Assembly (NCBI GenBank): GCA_030765055.1
Contig: CM060953.1
Coordinates: 191,059,147-191,123,146 of the forward strand
Direction: 5' to 3'
From: Mantis religiosa
Lineage: Eukaryota > Arthropoda > Insecta > Mantodea > Mantidae
Length of the DNA: 64,000 nt
The position numbers and the translations under genes were made by a program. Positions 10,696-23,209 of this stretch are shown here, piece after piece (the stretch's first letter is position 1; every line of letters begins with the position of its first letter). A model generated the notes under the pieces. It was given only the letters and a program-made list of their open reading frames with translations. It had not been told where the DNA came from and did not search any database.

Positions 10696-11439
10696 AAAAC
10701 CTACTTGTGTTGATTAACAAGTTTGGATGTGCAATTCAGATGACTTTCTCTACTCACTATATTTACCAATACTTACTTCTCGATTCAAGACATGAATTAA
10801 GATTACCATTATCGTATTGCAACTGTTTTTTTAGGTTCAAGCGGAGTACAGGCTTCCTGCGACATTCAAGTGTCTTAAAGTTGTATGCCATGACATTCCT
10901 TTGAAATTTCCCTCCTCTTTAGAACCTCAAGTGTAAAATTGGACACATAATTCAATGTTGCCTGACACAAAAAAAATCCCATTATGCATTAGACATTATA
11001 TACCGATTAACATGTCTACAATAAACCACTAGGTTTTGTAGTTACAGCTTCTTAGAAGCTAATTTAAATACGCCAAGCCAGATTAAATCATGTGAATGTA
11101 CACTGCAGATATTTACATGAGCTTCTCTAATCTTGTACAAACTACTCTTTCCTCTGCTTATTTCAAGTAGATCCAGATAATTATCTTGTTTCATTCTAGG
11201 TGCAAGGAAAGTATTAGAATGCATAGGGTCAGATAAATATAAAACTTTCTAGGGTGTACTGCATTACGATTACATTGAAATTGAGTTCTTTGTGGATTGC
11301 CTAGTGTTAAAAAAATGAAGTAAGTTCCTTCCATTTAAGAGGAGCATGGTTACTGGAAAATTCATCTAAATAACAAGAAATATTCCCCAAATAGTTCACA
11401 CCACAACGACATCAGACATAATAAGTCTAACCAAAACTA
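10696..11439 (+). repeat. E-F interval tract
   Basis: No gene is seen. The tract carries TTTTTTTAGGTTCAAGCGG, TTGAAATTTCCCTCCTCTTT and TAGAAGCTAATTTAAATACG. It recurs at about 25.69-26.43, 45.83-46.56 and 52.72-53.29 kb, and in part in the A-B interval at 0.65-0.95 kb. Confidence 0.6.
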
Positions 11440-12083
11440 CATTTCTTTATTATTCAGCTCTCTCATCTCCAGAAGCTAAACTAATTTTGTCAAGTTATAT
11501 AAAATATATCTATGCATTTGATCTAAATACCATGTGTTTAATAAATTCGCATCAAAAGAATAAGGTATATTTGCTCTCTTAGAGATAAACTGGAATTAAA
11601 GGCCGCGTACTGCGACACGATTGTTAAGGAATGGAATTTTCTGTATCCCCCTTGTATCGGAAATAAAATGTGTAATGACATTATTTCTGTAAACGTTTAT
11701 CATAAAGTTCTAGCAGATAGATAAATAAACCATCGTAGATGAGTGGACTGAAAAAGTAATATGAGTGTATTTAGCACTCAAACAATATTGTATTATCGAG
11801 TTGCACTTTTAGTTATATCGATTGAGCGCCAGGAGAGGCGTTTACCTGCCCTCTCTCGCTGCCCAGAGATGGCGCCACCTGTAATATGTTATCGCGAGGA
11901 AGAAATTTGGGAATTATTTACAAAGTCTTATAACACTTGGCAGTTATGTCTATAGCGCATAGCGTATACTTAATTGTATTTAATTGTTTGTGGACAACTA
12001 AAATCTATCACGTATACTGAGATAATATTGAACGAATCAACAACTGTGTGTAATAAGCAATATCCCCCTAATGTAGATATAAG
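11440..12083 (+). repeat. Monomer 6, class F
   Basis: The core is at 11862-11886 (CCCAGAGATGGCGCCACCTG), with an intact CTCF-like GATGGCGCC. The TATA position holds TATAAG at 12078-12083. Confidence 0.8.
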
Positions 12084-13964
12084 TAGTTACTTTTTCCAGC
12101 TTTGTTTTATAGTTTTATGAACGTTTTTGTGTATTTATTGTTACATGGTAGTTACATGTTGCTGTTTTAATTTACGCAGATATTGAAATAAACATTAATT
12201 TTGTAATAAGTATGTTTTGATTGCACATCATCCATTTGACATATAGGCGTGTCCCGAATTATTGAACCATTCTCTCAAATTAATTATTTATGTCACTTTG
12301 TTTTAATGGTTCTGATACAGAAAACATACGAATGTTTCATTTTTTTCAGGCGTTTAGTTAATTAAGCAGCTACGAATCTACACCGTAATGTACATTTCTG
12401 TAAATTCTGTTTGAAACTGAATCTGTGAGTAAATGAATCGCATGTTTATGATTGTGCCTTAGAGCGGACTACCTTAAGTCTTTTACGCCATTTTTCCACT
12501 GAATTTTCAGCTCTTATTAAACTTAAAATTTCTGGTAATAATTACCTAAGGCAAGGAAACTGACTTAAAGCGAATTGCTATGTAAAGTTTGTTCTTACTT
12601 TCAAAATCTGCAGTTACAACTTACAGACCTATTGTTTGATTACACTATCGCTACTTTTGTTTAAAACACGTCCAAAACTCTTCGATAACACTCAGATAGG
12701 GAATAATTACCAACTTTAAATATAGTTCTAACAGTTAAAGTGTCAAACATTTCCAAAATAAAACAAAATACTTCTACAGGTTACAAAAGAGGGTCTCTGG
12801 AATCTCCGTTTGTAATACATGGAACAGAAAAAGTATTTTATATATAGGAGAGAAATAAAAGAAAATTAAATACATTCATTGCATTACTGTAACTATTTAA
12901 CGGTATCTGCATTATATTAATGAAAATTGTTACAAGGATTTTACTAGCAGAAGCACTAAAAACATTTCAAGGAAAATGATGTCTCGAGACGGTGAAGTGT
13001 TTTGTTTTGCATTGCTGAAAGATGTCTGACTTTTATTCTAATATTTAATGTATGCTATTTACATAGACAAACGGACACATTACATATATCATTACAGCAT
13101 TTATTGTAATCAAACCTACTAACATTATCACTTTATTGTACTAATTTTGATCTGTTCCGGTCAGCGAAAATGTAAGTGTTCCCTAAATTTCCTTAAGAAA
13201 AGAAGCCTCATTCTTCCAGACAGTAACAAACTATACAATGCTCCCAGCCTTTTTGAAAACAGAGCTACTGGAATTAGTTTTTGTTATACATTTATGTCAC
13301 CAACTTGCAGATCTGTTTCGTTGAATAAGGATTTCAGAAGTCATATTACATTACATGGAAAATATGACAGACTTGCTATGACATCAAGTACAACATGGAA
13401 AATGTAGTAGCTCAAAAAGCTGAATTATTTGAAGACAACTATATATTTTTTCATATTATATTACCCCCATATTTCACTTACCTTTTATCACTAATTATCG
13501 GACGTTGAGAGTTACACAATCCCGCGTATAAGTAGAGACAAGAAATTGCCAAAGGTCATAAACTGTCCTTACATTCCAACTTAACTTACAGATAATATTC
13601 CCTAATGTATGTAGATGAAAATTTGAGCTCTTATATTATAAATACAACAAAACATATTTGTATACGTCTCTGCTTTAAAATCTACATCGAAACTTATCTT
13701 TGGTCCAAACCTTTATATTACAAGTAGGTACACATAGTTATCGTATTGATAGTGTTCTTCTAGGTGCAAGGAAAGTATTAGAATACAGGAGGACAACCAA
13801 TACTAATGCATTTTAAGGATAATTGCATTATAATATTGCAATTGTGTTCTCTTTGTATTGTGAAGAGCTAAAAAATGAAGTAATGTCTTTCCGTTTAAGA
13901 AGAGTATAGTTACCTATTGGAAAATTCATCCAAATATCAAGAAATATTCCTCAAATAGTATGAA
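12084..13964 (+). repeat. F-F interval tract
   Basis: No gene is seen. The tract is duplicated in the next interval (14.65-17.19 kb), for example AGGCGTGTCCCGAATTATTG here and ACGTGTGTCCCGAAATATTG there, and TACCTAAGGCAAGGAAACTG here and TACCTAGGGCAAGTAAACTG there. The F monomer plus this interval was therefore duplicated as a unit. Partial copies occur at 34.8-35.1, 38.1-38.4 and 54.1-54.4 kb. Confidence 0.65.
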
Positions 13965-14653
13965 TGGCTCTTACAACATCTGTAGTTATTTAGTGTCTTA
14001 CTGTATATCACTTTTGCAGCAGTCCCTAATCCACAAACTATTCTAATTTATTAATCTTATACAAAAATATCCATGCATTTGAACAAAACACAGTGTTTAA
14101 CAAATTTGCTTAACAAACATAATGTACATTTTCAATTTTCTGGGAAGAGTTCCATAAGCCATCTCATTCTGTATCTTTTATATGACTTACCATATTTGGT
14201 AGCTCATAAGACATTGCGACCCGCATTTTAAGCAATGACACTATTTCTGTAAACATTTATACTAAACTTGCAGCAGAGCGATAAATACACCTTTGTAGAT
14301 GAGTAGACCTAAAAAGTAATGTGAGTGTAATTATTACCTTATTATTACTCTTAAACAATATCACATTATCCAACTGCTCTTTTATTTATATCGACTGATG
14401 GCCACACAAAGTATCTACGTATCACGCTTCGCTGCCCAGAGATGGCGCCATTTGTAATATGTTATCGCGAGTAAGAAGATTGGGAATTATTTACAAAGTC
14501 CTATAACAAGTGGCGCTTATATCTATCGCCCAAAGCGTATATTTAATTGTGTTTCACCGCATGAGGACCAATGTTATCTAAAATATATACTGAGATAATA
14601 TCGAACGAATAAAGAACTGTGCAGGAAGCAATGACGCCTACAGTAGATATAAA
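13965..14653 (+). repeat. Monomer 7, class F
   Basis: The core is at 14435-14459 (CCCAGAGATGGCGCCATTTG) and the TATA box at 14648-14653. The CCGCCAGGAGAGGC motif has decayed to GGCCACACAAAG. Confidence 0.8.
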
Positions 14654-15411
14654 TAGTCACTTTTTCCGAATTTGTTTCATGGTTTTATAAACTTTTTCTT
14701 GTTGCAGTATCACATTGCATCAGCCTATGAATATTTCATATTATTTCTCAGGTGGAATGACAAGACCATTGTTTTCCATTGATATTTGTCTTTAAACACA
14801 GATGATATAACTCCCACGTGAATGAACCCGCGTTACCAAGGACAAACACCCGACTACTAGGAATCTTGCTACAGATAACCTTTACCGCTAAACCTTGGCA
14901 CCTGACTCACAGACGCAACTCCGAACACGTAGCTAATATTTTAATTCTTTGTTAAACGTCACCAAAATTATTGATATAGCGTAAGGTATTTGAGATGGAC
15001 ATGTAATTTACGCAGAAATTGAAATAAACATTAATTTTTTAATAAATGGGCTTTGGTTATACAGCATCCATTTCACATATACGTGTGTCCCGAAATATTG
15101 AACTATTCTCTTTCAAATTCAATATGTACGTCACTTTGTTTTAATGCTTCTGATACAGAAAACATACGATTGTTCCATTTCTTCAGGAGTTTAGTTAATT
15201 GAGTAGCTACGTATCTACACCGTAATGTAAAAGTCTGTAAATTCTGTTTGAAACGCGGAATCTGTGGGTAAATGAATCGTATGCTTATGATTGTGCCTTA
15301 GTGCGGAGTACCTTAAGGTTTTACGCCGTTTTTCCACTGAATGTTCAGCTTTTATTAAACTAAAAAGCTCAGGTAATAATTACCTAGGGCAAGTAAACTG
15401 ACTTAAAGGGA

Positions 15412-15621
15412 GATTTAACTGTATTGGAACACCACAGTGAACCGAAATAATTATTTATTTTTAGATGAGTCGTATTTATTACACACCTGCTTCACTACCA
15501 CTGGATCAAACTTTAGTCGCATAAGAGCCGAAGATGCAAACGATGATTTGCGAAACATGTCCTCAAAATAGGTACGAAAGTGAAGCAGATGTATAATAAA
15601 TACGACTCATGTAAAAATTAA
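15412..15621. mobile_element. 210-bp foldback element with 13-bp target duplication
   Basis: TGACTTAAAGGGA flanks the insertion (15399-15411 and 15622-15634), and the uninserted site is visible in the paralogue near 12.56 kb. Inside, two arms of about 39 bp are inverted repeats (GATGAGTCGTATTTATTACA... and its complement before 15620). The left 50 bp lie outside the arm. A 13-bp duplication is long for a DNA transposon, so mobilisation by LINE machinery is possible. Confidence 0.7.
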
Positions 15622-16469
15622 TGACTTAAAGGGAATTGCTATGTAAAGTTTCCTCTAACTTCCAAAATCTGCAGTGACAAATTACAGACCTATTGTTTGA
15701 TTACACTATCGCTACTTTTGTGTAAAAATCGTCCAAAGCTCTTCGATAACACTCAGATACGGAATAATTAACAACTTTAAATATGATTCTGACAGTTAAA
15801 CTGTCAAACACTTCCAAAATAAAACAAAATACTTCTACAGGTTACAAAAGAGGGTCTCTTGAATCTCCGTTTGTAATACATGAAACGAAATGATATTTTA
15901 TATATAAGATAGAAATAAAAGAAAATTAAATACATTCATTGTATTACTGTAACTATTTAACGGTAGCCGCATTATTTTAATGAAGATTGTTACAAGGATT
16001 TTACTAGCAGAAGTACTAAAAGCCTTTCTAAGTAAAGGAATTCTCGAGACGGTGAAGTTTTTTTGTCTTGCATTGTTGAAAGATGACTCAGTTTCATTTT
16101 TAAGTTTAATGCATGCTGTTTCTATATTCAGACAGACGGACATATTACGTATATCATAACACTATTTAATATAATAAGACCTAATGACATTATCACACTC
16201 TTGTAGCAATTCTTGGTCTGTTTCTGTCCATTCTAATATTAAAAATCGATAACGAAAATGTTCACTATATGTCCTTAAGAAAAGAAGACAGTAACAAACT
16301 ATATTATGCTTCCAGCATTTTTGAAAGCAGAGCTACTTAAATTTGATTTCCTAACAATGTATGTCACCAATTTTCAAATCTGTTTGGTGGAATAAGGATA
16401 TCTGAAGCCTCATTTACATTACATGGAAACTACAACGGACTTTCTATGACTGAAGGCCTAAACAGAAGG

Positions 16470-16550
16470 CAATATTTTTAGAAATTCTAGAATTCATGGA
16501 CAGTTTGAAGCTGAAGAATTTCCCTAGGGTGTGCTCCTAGGAGACGGTAC
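16470..16550 (+). pseudogene. Harbinger transposase patch
   Basis: About 80 bp match the Harbinger transposase region at 51.12-51.20 kb (TTAGAAATTCTAGAATTCAT, AGCTGAAGAATTTCC, GAGACGGTAC). Array sequence continues on both sides (GGCCTAAACAG before, CAATTTCCAAATCCG after). It was probably transferred by recombination between array members. Confidence 0.7.
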
Positions 16551-17186
16551 CAATTTCCAAATCCGTTTAGTTGAATAATTTTTTGAGAAGTCACATTCAT
16601 ATTATATGAAAAGTATGACAGAATTCCTTTGACTTCGTGTTGAAAAAGCAAAATGCAGTGGCTAAAAAAAAAACAGAATTGTTTTAAGTTAATTGTATAT
16701 TTTTATATTAAATTACCCTCATATTTCACTTAAGTTTTATCACTAATTATAGAATGATAAAAATGTAAAAATCCCGCGTACAAATGGAGACTAAAAATTG
16801 CGAAACACCATAAGCTGCCCTTACATTCAAACTTGAATTACAAATAATATTCTCTAATGTATATAGATGAACATTTGAGCTCTTATATTACAAATACAAT
16901 AAAACATAAATGAACACCTTCTGCTTTGAAATCTACATCAAAACCAATCTTTGGTACAAATTTTAAACCCATGTTTGTAAAAGTACTCAAAAATTGTAAT
17001 TCAGAACTTGACAAAAGTTGTAGGCAAATTATATGATAAGTATTCTAACATCAATGTTTATCTCTAAAGCTAGCAAAATTTTTAAAACCTACCCTTACAT
17101 CGCTTTTATGCCCGTATAAAAATAATATATTCCTGGTCAATGAGGGTACAAATCTGTGTACTTGGTAAGTATTACGGGATACCACA

Positions 17187-17189
<3 letters not shown>

Positions 17190-17231
<42 letters not shown>
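17190..17231. repeat. TA microsatellite
   Basis: About 21 TA units sit exactly at the junction between the F interval and the truncated class-A monomer. The repeat may have formed at, or mediated, the join. Confidence 0.95.
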
Positions 17232-17234
<3 letters not shown>

Positions 17235-17519
17235 GGAGGCGCTCTTCTGGTTATATCGATTGTCCACCAGGAGAGGCACTTACTGACCGAGCCTTGCTTT
17301 TCATAGATGGCTCTAGCTGTAATAACTAATCACGAGAGAAAAGATTTGTAATTATTTACAACTTTTTATAAAAGTTGCACTTATGTTTATACAGTACGCC
17401 CTAGATTATTTTTTGTTTTATCATCAGAAAGTAATCCACATCTGGAATTTATACAGACAAGTATAAACAGAACGAAACAACTATTTCTGAGAATGGAAGT
17501 CTTCTAAAGTTCTTATAAA
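17222..17519 (+). repeat. Monomer 8, class A, 5'-truncated
   Basis: Only the core end remains, starting TCGAGGAGGCGCTC after the TA repeat. The core is at 17300-17325 (TCATAGATGGCTCTAGCTGT) and the TATA box at 17514-17519. A LINE is inserted just downstream. Confidence 0.8.
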
Positions 17520-17547
17520 AGTAATTCTTCTAATTTCAATATCATTG

Positions 17548-20137
17548 GTTGGCATTGCGGTCGTCCGGCGGATGCAAGAGGCAATGAAATCATTCGCCTT
17601 ATAGATGCGGACCCTCAACTTCAAGTACAGGGTCCCTGGCAACCCACTCATTACCCGCGAGGAGGAGGACTGCCCTCAGTCATAGACTTCGCAATCACAA
17701 AACATCTACCATACCATCTCACACTCACATCATTAAATGCATTACATTCAGATCACAATCCAGTGTTGACAGAGATCAACACAAGGGTTGCCAGTCACGA
17801 CATCTCGCTTCAAACGCGAGAGGTTGATTGGGAAGGCGTCAGGAACTGCCTCCGCACTTCCATCCCGCCAAATCCCAAAATCACAAATATCCCAACCCTG
17901 GATAACGCCGTCTCATCCTTCACTTGCATCGTGAAGCGCACCACCTTTAATTTGACAGTCCATGCTCCGGCTCCTCTTCATCCTGATGTCCTCCCTTTGG
18001 ACATCCTTCTTCTAATCCGGCGATCCTGGGCAGCACGGAGATTATACCAACGTCACCGCACGCCACATAATCGAGCGCTCCTAAGACGTTTACGTCGAGA
18101 GGTCAGTGTCCGTCTGCGCGAGCACAAGGTGCAAGCGTGGGAGGACAAAATGGCCAGGTTACGCGTCGAGGATGGCGACGTGTGGAGGATAGCCAAAGCC
18201 CTCAGAAAACACAGAGGTCAGTACACCTCTCCCATTCATGGCACCCAGGGCCTGGCCTATGAACCCCAAGCCAAAGCCAATGCTTTCGCTGACTATCTTG
18301 AGCGTACTATGTGTCCGAGAGATGACCCCCAGGACGATAACTTTTCTGAACGCGTCCGTCGGGAGGTGCGTCGTTTCTTACGTCACCCTCCTGAGGATGC
18401 GGAGAGACTCCCTACCATCCGTCCAAGTGAAGTCCAAGGCGTACTCCAACGTCTCAAACCAAAGAAGGCGGCGGGGCCGGACGGGCTGACTCCCCTAATG
18501 CTCCGCCATCTTCCCTTCAATGCGATTCTCTTCCTGACTAGGATTTTCAATATGTGCCTCGCCCTTGGGTACTTTCCACGAGAGTGGAGAGAGGCCCGGG
18601 TGATTTGCATATTGAAACCTGGGAAGAATCCGGTACACCCATCCAGCTACAGGTCCATTAGCCTCCTCTCCACCCTTTCGAAAGTTCTCGAGAGGCTAAT
18701 TCTTGCTCGGTTGTCCCCAATATTGGTAGACATTCAAGCCATTCCTGACCACCAATTTGGTTTTCGTCCTGGGCACTCGACAGTTCAGCAGTTGCTGCGT
18801 GTGGTGGAGACCGCCGCCCTGGGCTTCCAGGAAGGCGCCTTCACGGCCGCAGTTTCGTTGGATGTCGAGAAGGCCTTCTCTACGACATGGCATGCCGGAC
18901 TCCTACACAAAATGATCCATCTGGGGCTCCCAACACAAGTGATCAACATTCTCCACAGCTTCTTGCGACATCGCACATTTAAAGTCTCAGTCGCGGGGAA
19001 AACATCAACACTAAGGCCAGTGAGAGGCGGAGTCCCCGAAGGCTCTGTGCTATCCCCCACCCTCTTCAACGTCTTTATGGCAGATTTCCCCACAGAACCA
19101 CGAGTCGAAATGGCACAATACGCTGACGACGTGTTTCTGTTCTGCAAGGACAAACACATTCTCAGAGCCTTCAACCCCATCCAAAGACATCTCCGCCTAA
19201 CACAACAGTGGTGCCGGCGTTGGCGGATGTCCGTAAATCCGGACAAAAGCCACGCCATACTTTTTACAAAGCGCCACACCCCCGCAGACTGCCCCAACTT
19301 CAGCTACCGAGGTCGAAGGATAGAGTGGTCTAACTCTGTCCAGTACCTTGGAGTCAACTTGGACAGAGGTTTAACTTTTCGCCGGCACATCAGGGACCTT
19401 TCTGCGAAGGTACAGGGAGCAATCGCTTCCCTGTACCCAATGCCGTGGTCTACCTCGATGCCAGTCCGCATGAAGTTGTACCTCTTCCGAGCGCTGGTAA
19501 TCCCGGTGATGCTATTTGCCTGCGAGATCTGGGTCATGGCAGCAGACAGCTGTTTAGCATGGCTTCAACGTGCACAGAATAAAGGATTGCGGTCTATTTA
19601 TTCTGTGGGACGTTACTTTCCTACCAGGTTGCTCCACGAAGCATCGGGTCTTCCATACGTGGAGGATGAAATTAGGCGCCGGGCTTTAAAATTATACGCA
19701 AGTTTACCATCTCACAGAAGCGCCCTTGTCACATCACTGGGAAATTATGACCCCACTAGACGCCGATCTAGACTGCATCGGGTCCCCCGTATGGCATGCG
19801 GGCACCCCAGATAACACAGGAGCTGAACCTATCAGCAGCTAAAGCTGAGCTCCTCATAATTCTTCCAAGCTGTTTGGCATCTAAATTTCTCCCCAACTAA
19901 ATTACAAAATATTTAAAACAAAACAAAATTGGGTGCTAAGTACTGCATCCTCTCTTTCGACCCGAAGGTACCTTGGTAACCTCAAAATTAACTTCCAATC
20001 AAAAACCTACATCACCTTCATCCTACATCTTTCATTTATAATCCTACCTGCGGTAAAACCCTTAATGGGTGGGCACGCAGCAAAAACCTTCTGGCTGTAT
20101 ACAGCCAGCCAGCACGAGCGAGCGAGCGAGCGAACCT
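17548..20137 (+). mobile_element. 5'-truncated Jockey-like LINE (2.6 kb)
   Basis: The short repeat TCATTG at 17542-17547 and 20138-20143 brackets the insertion and is the likely target duplication. Inside is one long frame from a truncated endonuclease through the reverse transcriptase, then a 3' untranslated region ending in an 18-bp palindrome (20091-20108) and an AGCG tail (about 20113-20133). It is absent from the paralogous A-B blocks at 0.5 and 55.1 kb, so it is younger than their separation. Confidence 0.9.
17550..19814 (+). pseudogene. LINE ORF2: endonuclease C-terminus plus reverse transcriptase
   Basis: Target-primed reverse transcription enzyme of a non-LTR element, probably Jockey clade. 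The frame is open from the truncation point at 17550, with no start codon of its own. The first ~70 residues are the end of an apurinic endonuclease domain (VIDFAITKH, SDHNPV). The reverse transcriptase follows: KKAAGPDG, the GFRPGHST region, motif A SLDVEKAF, GGVPEGSVLSPTLFN and catalytic QYADDV. The C-terminal thumb has VQYLGVNLDRGLTF. The frame ends RVPRMACGHPR at a normal stop. In motif A the usual Phe-Asp reads Phe-Ser. About 755 codons remain; complete Jockey ORF2 proteins are usually near 900. The reading frame is intact, but the 5' truncation makes mobility impossible. Confidence 0.9.
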
Positions 20138-21240
20138 TCATTGACACATCCAAAATTGTATTGTATCACCAGAGATACTTGTGTTTATTAACGAGTCTAA
20201 ACATTGAATTCGTATAACAAGCTGAAAGGTATGACACTCCTTTGGAGTTCTCTTCTCTTTCAAACTCCAAGTGATAAACTAGACACAGAATTTAATGTTG
20301 TCTGAAACAAGAAAAGTCCCGTCATGCATTAGTCCTATACGGATTAATATGTCTACTATATACCATTAGGTTTTGTCATTATAGCTTCCTAGAAGCTAAT
20401 TAAAATAAGCCATTCCAAATAAAATCATGTGAATGTTCACTCCAGATCTTCACATGAGCTTCTCTAATCTTGTACAAAGTATGCTTACCTCTACCTCAAG
20501 TATATCGTGATAATTATCTTTTTGTTCATTTATTAATTAAGTTTACAATATTGTATTGTACTTTTGTTCTCATCGCTTAGAATTCTAAAATGTATAATGG
20601 CTTCTCATTAAAGAAGACTACAGTTATTAAATAATTCATCCAAATAACAAGAATTATTCCCCAAATTGTTCAAAAATACATCAGACAAAAGACCTCTGAC
20701 GAGATCTAAAGTTCTTAAGCTTTATCACTTATGTAACTATGCCACCTCCACAAACTATTCCTTTCCTGAAACAAGTGTTGTCATTTTATATAAAATATCT
20801 CTTTCCATTTGAACGAAACATATTCTGTTCAACAGATTTCCATAAAAATTATGTATGTCTCGAATTTTCCGGGAACAGCCTCTAAAATCACCTCATGCTA
20901 TATGACTATAGTATAACTTTCTATATTTGCTAAGTCATAAACTATAAACAAAGTTTTACTTAGGTCAACCTCTTTGGTCATTAACATTATCCAAGTTATT
21001 CGCCGCTTTTAACATCAATTCCCAAAATATCTTTAAATTTGTTGTTTCTTATGATTCCGTGGGAAGAAAATTAAATTTGAAATAGGCTTATTGAGACCCG
21101 TTTTTTAAACATTTAACTGTCACTTCAATTTTCTGTATCCCCCGGGTTATGTACAATGATACTACTTCCGTAAATGTTTATGCTAAACGTAGAGTAGATA
21201 GATACCCAAGTCCTTGTAGATGAGATGAGTAGACTGAAAA
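20138..21240 (+). repeat. A-B interval tract, second copy
   Basis: No gene is seen. It closely parallels 0.55-1.68 kb and 55.07-56.16 kb, including the TTCCGGGAACAGCCTCTAAA stretch and the core-less pre-core block ending GTAGACTGAAAAGTCATC. Confidence 0.65.
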
Positions 21241-22027
21241 GTCATCATATTTTTCGGTCCTTTGACATATTTCTAAATGGAAGAATTTTGGCAACATTGA
21301 AGCAGTGCATCAAAAACCAGAGACTGGTGAGATAACAACGCTGAACGATTGCTAAAGACCATAGACTCTGATCGTCTATACTTTGAACGTTAGTTAACTG
21401 CTCGTCATAACACATTTCAAATTATTGTTTATTTAATAAAAAACGACATTACCTATTACACAGTACAGTACTGTGTTTCTCTTCTTTATGTTACCACCCT
21501 TCGAAAAATTAACTTTTCTCTATTTGCAATAGCTACCTTTCTCAGGAAAAAAGCTTTCAGAGTTAAGGGTCATGGACTCCTCTACGTCAGAATCAGTGAT
21601 GTGTCGACTTTTTTCAAGTACTTCTTCTTCGCTTAGTTCGCCGCTGTCTATTAGATCATTGACAGTTCGTTAAATATCTTCAACATTTCCTATGAAGTCA
21701 TTTTCCAATTTGAAAAAGCATTTTGTTTGCTACAGTATAATAGTTACTAATATGACTGCTCACACACACGCACAAACACACACAGACACACACACAGACG
21801 CCCAAGCACGCACTGGTGCGTAATCTTGACATGAAGACAGTAAAATGAAATTATTTAGGTGGACAGTCGCACGGAGAGATTTACACGGGTAAAATTTCCA
21901 TTGCTTAATAGCCGTTGACACTTACAAAAAATAAATAGAATTAAAAAAGGTTAACAAAGTTGTGTAACCATTACCAATGCTGACACATGCAAAAATGTAA
22001 GTTGGGGCTACTTTATATCCCAGTGCC
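21241..22027. repeat. ~780-bp block replacing a monomer core (copy 2)
   Basis: This is the paralogue of 1685-2434. The minus-strand acidic frame is broken here (about 21540-21695) by small indels near TTGACAGTTCG. An interrupted CA tract lies at 21761-21802. Confidence 0.6.
21540..21695 (-). pseudogene. Acidic N-terminal transposase-like fragment (copy 2), broken
   Basis: It is homologous to the open frames at 1.92 and 47.28 kb. Indels around 21660-21670 and 21545-21560 destroy the frame. Nothing catalytic follows. Confidence 0.3.
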
Positions 22028-22204
22028 GCCGCTCTTGAGTGTCTCAACTCCATAACTCGCAACTGATACGATACTTATCGAAGTCCAATATATGTATTTC
22101 ATGGATGGAGCTGTCCCAATGAACAAGTATTATGGGGGAGGTGCTCCTTTAGTTATACCAATTGTCCGCCAGCAGAGGCATTTACCGATTTTGCCTTGTC
22201 TTTT
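22028..22204 (+). repeat. Monomer 9, class B, truncated before the core
   Basis: The copy runs through CCGCCAGCAGAGGC and TTTGCCTTGTCTTTT and then joins AAGTTGTCGGAAGCTACTAC, a sequence that belongs downstream in other B intervals (40.20 kb). A deletion has removed the core, the TATA box and part of the interval. Confidence 0.8.
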
Positions 22205-22406
22205 AAGTTGTCGGAAGCTACTACAGCTCAATTTTTCATACCTGCCTAGCTGTCAGCTTGTCATATGTTCCAATATCGCATTGCTACAAATGCCGCACAA
22301 ATATAATCACATGTGAGTTGCGAATGCAGTTTTAAACATTTTGCATTTTTATACCTGACGGAATTGAAGAATAACGTATAGTGCACGTAATGTAATAATT
22401 TGAAAA

Positions 22407-23209
22407 TGTGTCCATCCTTTTGAATCACTCTCTATTTTCAGGTGCAGCTATCCTACCTCCGGAAACTATCCTTTATAGCAACAAACACGTGCCATTAAAT
22501 GTAAAATATCTCTAACCATTTAATCAAAATATCACGTGTTTAGCGTCGTATTTTCTTGACTTTTGTATCATTTTCTGTAACTGCTAAATCATAACATATA
22601 AGTAATTTCACTATACAAAAATTTAAATCCTGTTAAAAGACACAGTTTAAGTAAGTGATTAATGATTCAAAGATATTCGTTACTTTTACTTTCAATTTTC
22701 CAGTTACTTTACGAAATTGATTTAGTGGAAATACAATGGAATTTGACAGGATGAGTATTACGTCCACTCGTTAAACATTTAACTGTCACTTCAGGTTGCT
22801 GCATCTCTCGTACAACGATATGTTTCTGTAAACTTTTATCCCAAGCTTACAAAGAAAGATAAATAACCCTTGATTAATAAATTAATGTGACTAAATTAAG
22901 TTACTATGATGAACACATTGGCGTGGAGGCGCTCTTCCAGTTATTGTGACTGTCCGAGGGGAGAGAGTTTGTTTAATGTGCCTTGCAGTACACAGATGGC
23001 TCTAGCGGTAATATGGTGTCGAAATCAAGAACATTTGTAATTATTTACAATGCCTTACTACAAATTGTATCTATGTTACTCGCTAATAGTTTATATTTCA
23101 TTATACTTTGTTGCCTGAGAGTAACCTTTAGCTAGAGTATCCAGTGAGACAATAACGAACGAACAAGTATTTGTGTATTAGAATGGAAGTGTTCCAAATT
23201 AGATATAAA
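22407..23209 (+). repeat. Monomer 10, class C
   Basis: The core is at 22988-23012 (ACACAGATGGCTCTAGCGGT) and the TATA box at 23204-23209. It is nearly the same as monomer 3, including the decayed CCGAGGGGAGAGAG motif. Confidence 0.8.

Larger units (their letters stand above)
14654..17189 (+). repeat. F-A interval tract
   Basis: No gene is seen. It is a second copy of the 12.1-14.0 kb tract, lengthened by a foldback insertion (15.41-15.62 kb) and carrying a patch of Harbinger sequence (16.47-16.55 kb). An 81-codon minus-strand open frame at 15898-16143 has no recognisable domain. Confidence 0.6.

Noticed and set aside
11862..11955. Micropeptide starting at the ATG inside the core (MAPPVICYRE-like)
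   Set aside because: Class F and H copies can be read this way, but classes A, C, D and G hit TAA after about a dozen codons or shift frame, so it is not conserved as protein.
18383..19537. Minus-strand open frames within the 17.5-kb LINE
   Set aside because: They are shadows of the plus-strand ORF2; no independent domain.
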